Assembly: GCA_040877415.1 (NCBI GenBank)
Contig: JBBDNV010000166.1
Span: 1 to 13,000, forward strand
DNA from: JBBDNV01 sp040877415
GTDB lineage: Bacteria > Planctomycetota > Planctomycetia > Pirellulales > PALSA-1355
Length of the DNA stretch: 13,000 nucleotides
Direction of reading: 5' to 3'
A model generated the notes under the pieces. That model was not told the origin of the DNA and ran no database searches. It was given only the letters and a program-made list of their open reading frames with translations. How positions within the stretch are numbered: the first letter of the stretch is position 1; every line of letters starts with the position of its first letter. Below are positions 12,987 through 13,000 of this stretch, one piece after another. The translations under genes and the position numbers were made by a program.

Positions 12987-13000
12987 TGATCGCCGATGCC

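Overview
The window looks like GC-rich chromosomal DNA from a planctomycete, probably Pirellulales-like. The evidence is a combination seen often in that group: a DUF1080 (3-keto-disaccharide hydrolase) protein, a Tat-exported Gfo/Idh/MocA oxidoreductase, small lineage-type proteins, loosely packed single genes on both strands, and recurring short palindromic repeats. The taxonomic call is inference; no rRNA or tRNA is present.

Layout. 1-700: the first 18 codons of a minus-strand gene running off the left edge, with a good sigma70-like promoter, then a minus-strand DinB-like protein. 850-2200: two plus-strand genes, an exported DUF1080 protein and a YihX-like HAD phosphatase. 2268-5116: minus-strand xylose isomerase (xylA) and, upstream of it, a 471-residue HExxH protein whose layout resembles the aKG-HExxH peptide beta-hydroxylases of RiPP clusters. 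5117-6704: the least ordinary part. It holds two inverted repeats, one with a flanking 10-bp direct repeat, a 72-residue small protein with a very strong Shine-Dalgarno, a promoter plus structured leader, a 154-residue protein with 26 cysteines, and a strong intrinsic terminator. 6705-11146: four minus-strand genes: an exported class C beta-lactamase-like serine hydrolase, an SDR oxidoreductase, a Tat-exported Gfo/Idh/MocA oxidoreductase and a membrane-anchored DUF6174-like protein. GC-rich palindromes lie just 3' of three of these (SDR, Gfo, DUF6174-like). 11290-12897: a broken pyruvate kinase N-terminus ending near a repeat, then intact argG (argininosuccinate synthase). The last 100 bases hold repeat-like sequence only.

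How the genes work together: there is no obvious operon. XylA, the HAD phosphatase, the DUF1080 protein and the Gfo/Idh/MocA enzyme all fit sugar and glycan catabolism, a major planctomycete lifestyle, but they are separate transcription units. ArgG is a housekeeping arginine enzyme. The best candidate for something undescribed is the 3.7-6.7 kb block: a possible peptide-hydroxylase-like HExxH enzyme near two small proteins, one extremely Cys-rich. A functional link between them is a hypothesis only.
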